A stretch of DNA of 6,612 bases from Synergistales bacterium (GTDB lineage: Bacteria; Synergistota; Synergistia; Synergistales; Aminobacteriaceae): assembly GCA_026002715.1 (NCBI GenBank), contig BOCC01000115.1:1-6612 (forward strand), in the 5' to 3' direction. The notes beneath the pieces are model-generated. The model worked only from the letters and a program-made list of their open reading frames with translations, did not search any database and was not told the origin of the DNA. This document shows, piece after piece, positions 5,402 to 6,612 of this stretch; within the stretch, counting starts at the first letter, position 1; every line of letters starts with the position of its first letter. The position numbers and the translations under genes are program-made.

Positions 5402-5835
5402 AATCTTCCAACGTAAATATCGGCGGTGATTTCCCAAAACAATTTCGCCGCCTTACTCGTAAAAAGAAGTTTTATTCTTTGCCCGACCAAAGTGACACGG
5501 TAATTGAGAACTTTGAAAAGGGTGATTTCGATGGTGATGAAATACTGCGTGTCGAATCGCCTATTCCTTACAGCGTTTATAAGCTGCGTTTGCCAAATCT
5601 CGACACAAATGCAGGTAAATCTAACGGTTATCGTCTGATTTACCTTATGGTCAGCAAAGACAATCTCGTTGTTTTACTTGCCATTTACTACAAGAAAGAG
5701 ATAGAAGATGTTACCGACAATTATGTAAAGGATTTAGCTGACGGATATTTCCTTGCTCTATTGCCGGAAACAGATGATACGGAGGGTGACTGTTATGGCG
5801 AGGCGAAATCGTTACCGCTTGATTTTGACTTTTGA
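5388..5835 (+). pseudogene. RelE/HigB-like toxin gene split by a +1 frameshift
   Basis: GTG at 5388, 6 bases after GAGG, opens a frame reading VRDVKIFQRKYRR that hits TGA at 5427-5429. The frame one base later, open from 5392, continues without a break as DFPKQFRRLTRKKKFYSL and on to the stop at 5833-5835. Joining them by removing one base near 5421-5427 gives a smooth 148-residue RelE/HigB-superfamily protein. It has the typical core VYKLRLP, GKSNGYRLIY (Arg and Tyr of the active region) and VVLLAIYYKKE, followed by a helical tail. TTG at 5479 could start a shortened product, but it has no ribosome-binding site. The last ten residues (AKSLPLDFDF) are antisense to the conserved end of ankyrin gene 2, so the natural C-terminus may be lost. 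It is probably inactive; a sequencing error or a real frameshift would both explain the split. Confidence 0.7.
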
Positions 5836-6288
5836 AGCCTCCTGAAGCTGTTTGAAAACCGCCGTGCCTCTCAATTTTTCGTTCCTTCCGGCGTGGTCTA
5901 TCGCCCTTTTCCCATCACTGTCTCTCACGTTCGGATTCGCGCCGTTCTTGAGCAAGAGCGCAATGACTTCCGGGTTAGAATTATTGTAGGCGGCAAGCAT
6001 TAAAGCAGTCAAGCCGTCTGCATCTTCTGCGTTTATATCCACACCATTCTCAAGCAGGAGCGCAGTGACTTCCGGGTTGGAATTATACGTAGCGGCACGC
6101 ATCAAAGGTGTTATATCATCGTATCTCGCGTTCACATCCGCGCCATCCCTAATCGCGGCTTCAACTTCATTGGGCGTACCCATCTCGCACAATTTACAAA
6201 ACTCTTCCACGCTCATCGCGGCCTCGCCAATCCCCGCAAAAACGAAAATCCCCGTCAACAAAAGAACAACCAAAATTGCTTTTTTCAT
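5812..6288 (-). CDS. Secreted ankyrin-repeat protein (paralogue 2)
   Basis: The product has 158 residues. ATG at 6286-6288 is chosen because AAAGGAGAG lies about 9 bases upstream and a signal peptide follows directly (MKKAILVVLLLTGIFVFAGI, cleavage probably after GEAA near residue 24); the frame is open to 6414 but without such signals. Export to the periplasm or beyond is expected. The layout follows paralogue 1: cap SVEEFCKLCEMGTPNEVEAA, then units at about residues 53-86 (TPLMRAATYNSNPEVTALLL), 87-121 (DGLTALMLAAYNNSNPEVIA) and 122-135, and the shared tail EKLRGTAVFKQLQEAS. It lacks one of the 34-residue repeats of paralogue 1, and its repeats are more diverged from each other. The partner is unknown. 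Its 3' end overlaps the toxin frame convergently by 24 bases, and no terminator of its own is visible. Confidence 0.88.
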   Translation of the reverse strand: MKKAILVVLLLTGIFVFAGIGEAAMSVEEFCKLCEMGTPNEVEAAIRDGADVNARYDDITPLMRAATYNSNPEVTALLLENGVDINAEDADGLTALMLAAYNNSNPEVIALLLKNGANPNVRDSDGKRAIDHAGRNEKLRGTAVFKQLQEASKVKIKR

Positions 6289-6400
6289 GTGAAAAACTCT
6301 CCTTTCGATAGTGTGTGTCATATGGCAAACTTTCCCGCTTAGGCGGATATCCCGCGCTTCAGGTCGTAGATAATGTGTCCCACGGTCATTACGCCGCAAA

Positions 6401-6428
6401 AGTATAAGACGCACATCCTGTATTTGAA
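6401..6428 (-). promoter_or_regulatory. Possible promoter of ankyrin gene 2
   Basis: On the minus strand TTCAAA (6423-6428) and TATACT (6401-6406) have a 16-base spacer. The leader would be about 105 bases. No better pair lies nearer the ATG at 6288. The -10 box is good, the -35 box moderate. Confidence 0.35.
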
Positions 6429-6496
6429 TACATTATTTTCAAGAAATAAACATATACGCGCGCCCCTGCTCAAATTATGCGCGTGTAAGAACCTGT

Positions 6497-6612
6497 TCAA
6501 TATCTTTTCAACAACAACGAAACAAAGGCAAGCAAGATCATTTGTAAAGTTGTGGGGATTTTACGCTCACAATTTTTCCATAGACGGCGGCATTTGTCGA
6601 GCCAAGCGAAAG
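6497..6612 (-). CDS. IS5-type transposase, C-terminal end (cut by window edge)
   Basis: The last 37 codons of a minus-strand gene are visible, ending with TGA at 6497-6499. They read FAWLDKCRRLWKNCERK, then IPTTLQMILLAFVSLLLKRY. The block F-A/S-W-L-D-x-x-R-R-L-x-x-x-x-E-R and a hydrophobic helix ending LLLKR is the usual C-terminus of IS5-family DDE transposases, just after the catalytic Glu, which would lie beyond the window. The IS end should be a few bases past the stop, around 6485-6495 (TAAGAACCTGTTCA). The element lies upstream of ankyrin gene 2 and points the same way. Whether it is intact cannot be judged from here. Confidence 0.75.
   Translation of the reverse strand, partial: FAWLDKCRRLWKNCERKIPTTLQMILLAFVSLLLKRY

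Noticed and set aside
6289..6414. 42-codon N-terminal extension of ankyrin gene 2
   Set aside because: No ribosome-binding site is present, and a signal peptide with a strong ribosome-binding site begins at 6288, matching the start of the paralogue.
6456..6484. ACGCGC/GCGCGT inverted repeat next to the IS5-type end as a terminator or IS terminal repeat
   Set aside because: The arms are only 6 bases with a 17-base loop, and there is no U tract; too weak to call.

Overview
The window reads as an accessory, mobile-DNA-rich stretch of a bacterial chromosome, probably from an anaerobic, gut-type bacterium. The secreted ankyrin paralogues, the YafQ-type toxin-antitoxin pair and the Rpn-like protein feel like Synergistota or clostridia. 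That is an impression from protein style, not a proof. No rRNA, tRNA, CRISPR or replication gene is visible.

Left part (1-1221): the N-terminal 108 codons of a minus-strand PD-(D/E)XK (Rpn-like) family protein, with a good promoter, run off the left edge. Next comes a minus-strand remnant of an IS4-type transposase C-terminus (503-835). A short repeat (TTTGAGTTTCCC core) occurs three times here: after the transposase stop, at the transposase breakpoint, and inverted near 1000. The last two bound a roughly 190-bp MITE-like segment. An AT-rich leader follows.

Centre (1222-3536): one large plus-strand gene encodes a 607-residue exported protein. Its C-terminus is a phage tail-collar/tail-fibre type domain, but no other phage gene is present. 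A perfect 20-bp inverted repeat lies just after it. A gene-free stretch with a second, GC-rich hairpin follows.

Right-centre (3537-5401): a minus-strand RelB/DinJ-type antitoxin and YafQ-type toxin overlap by 4 bases. Upstream on the same strand is a secreted ankyrin-repeat gene with its own promoter and a classical terminator. An isolated plus-strand terminator and a canonical sigma-70 promoter then precede a second, plus-strand toxin-antitoxin-like pair.

Right (5207-6612): the second pair is a 64-residue putative antitoxin followed by a RelE/HigB-like toxin whose 5' part is out of frame with the rest by one base. The toxin's 3' end overlaps, convergently, the end of a second, shorter ankyrin paralogue. 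At the right edge is the C-terminal end of an IS5-type transposase.

Functionally, the genes look like selfish or defensive modules (two toxin-antitoxin loci, an Rpn-like nuclease relative, two IS remnants) mixed with three exported proteins of the cell envelope or periplasm (two ankyrin proteins and the collar-domain protein). No single pathway links them. The most unusual item is the exported collar-domain protein.
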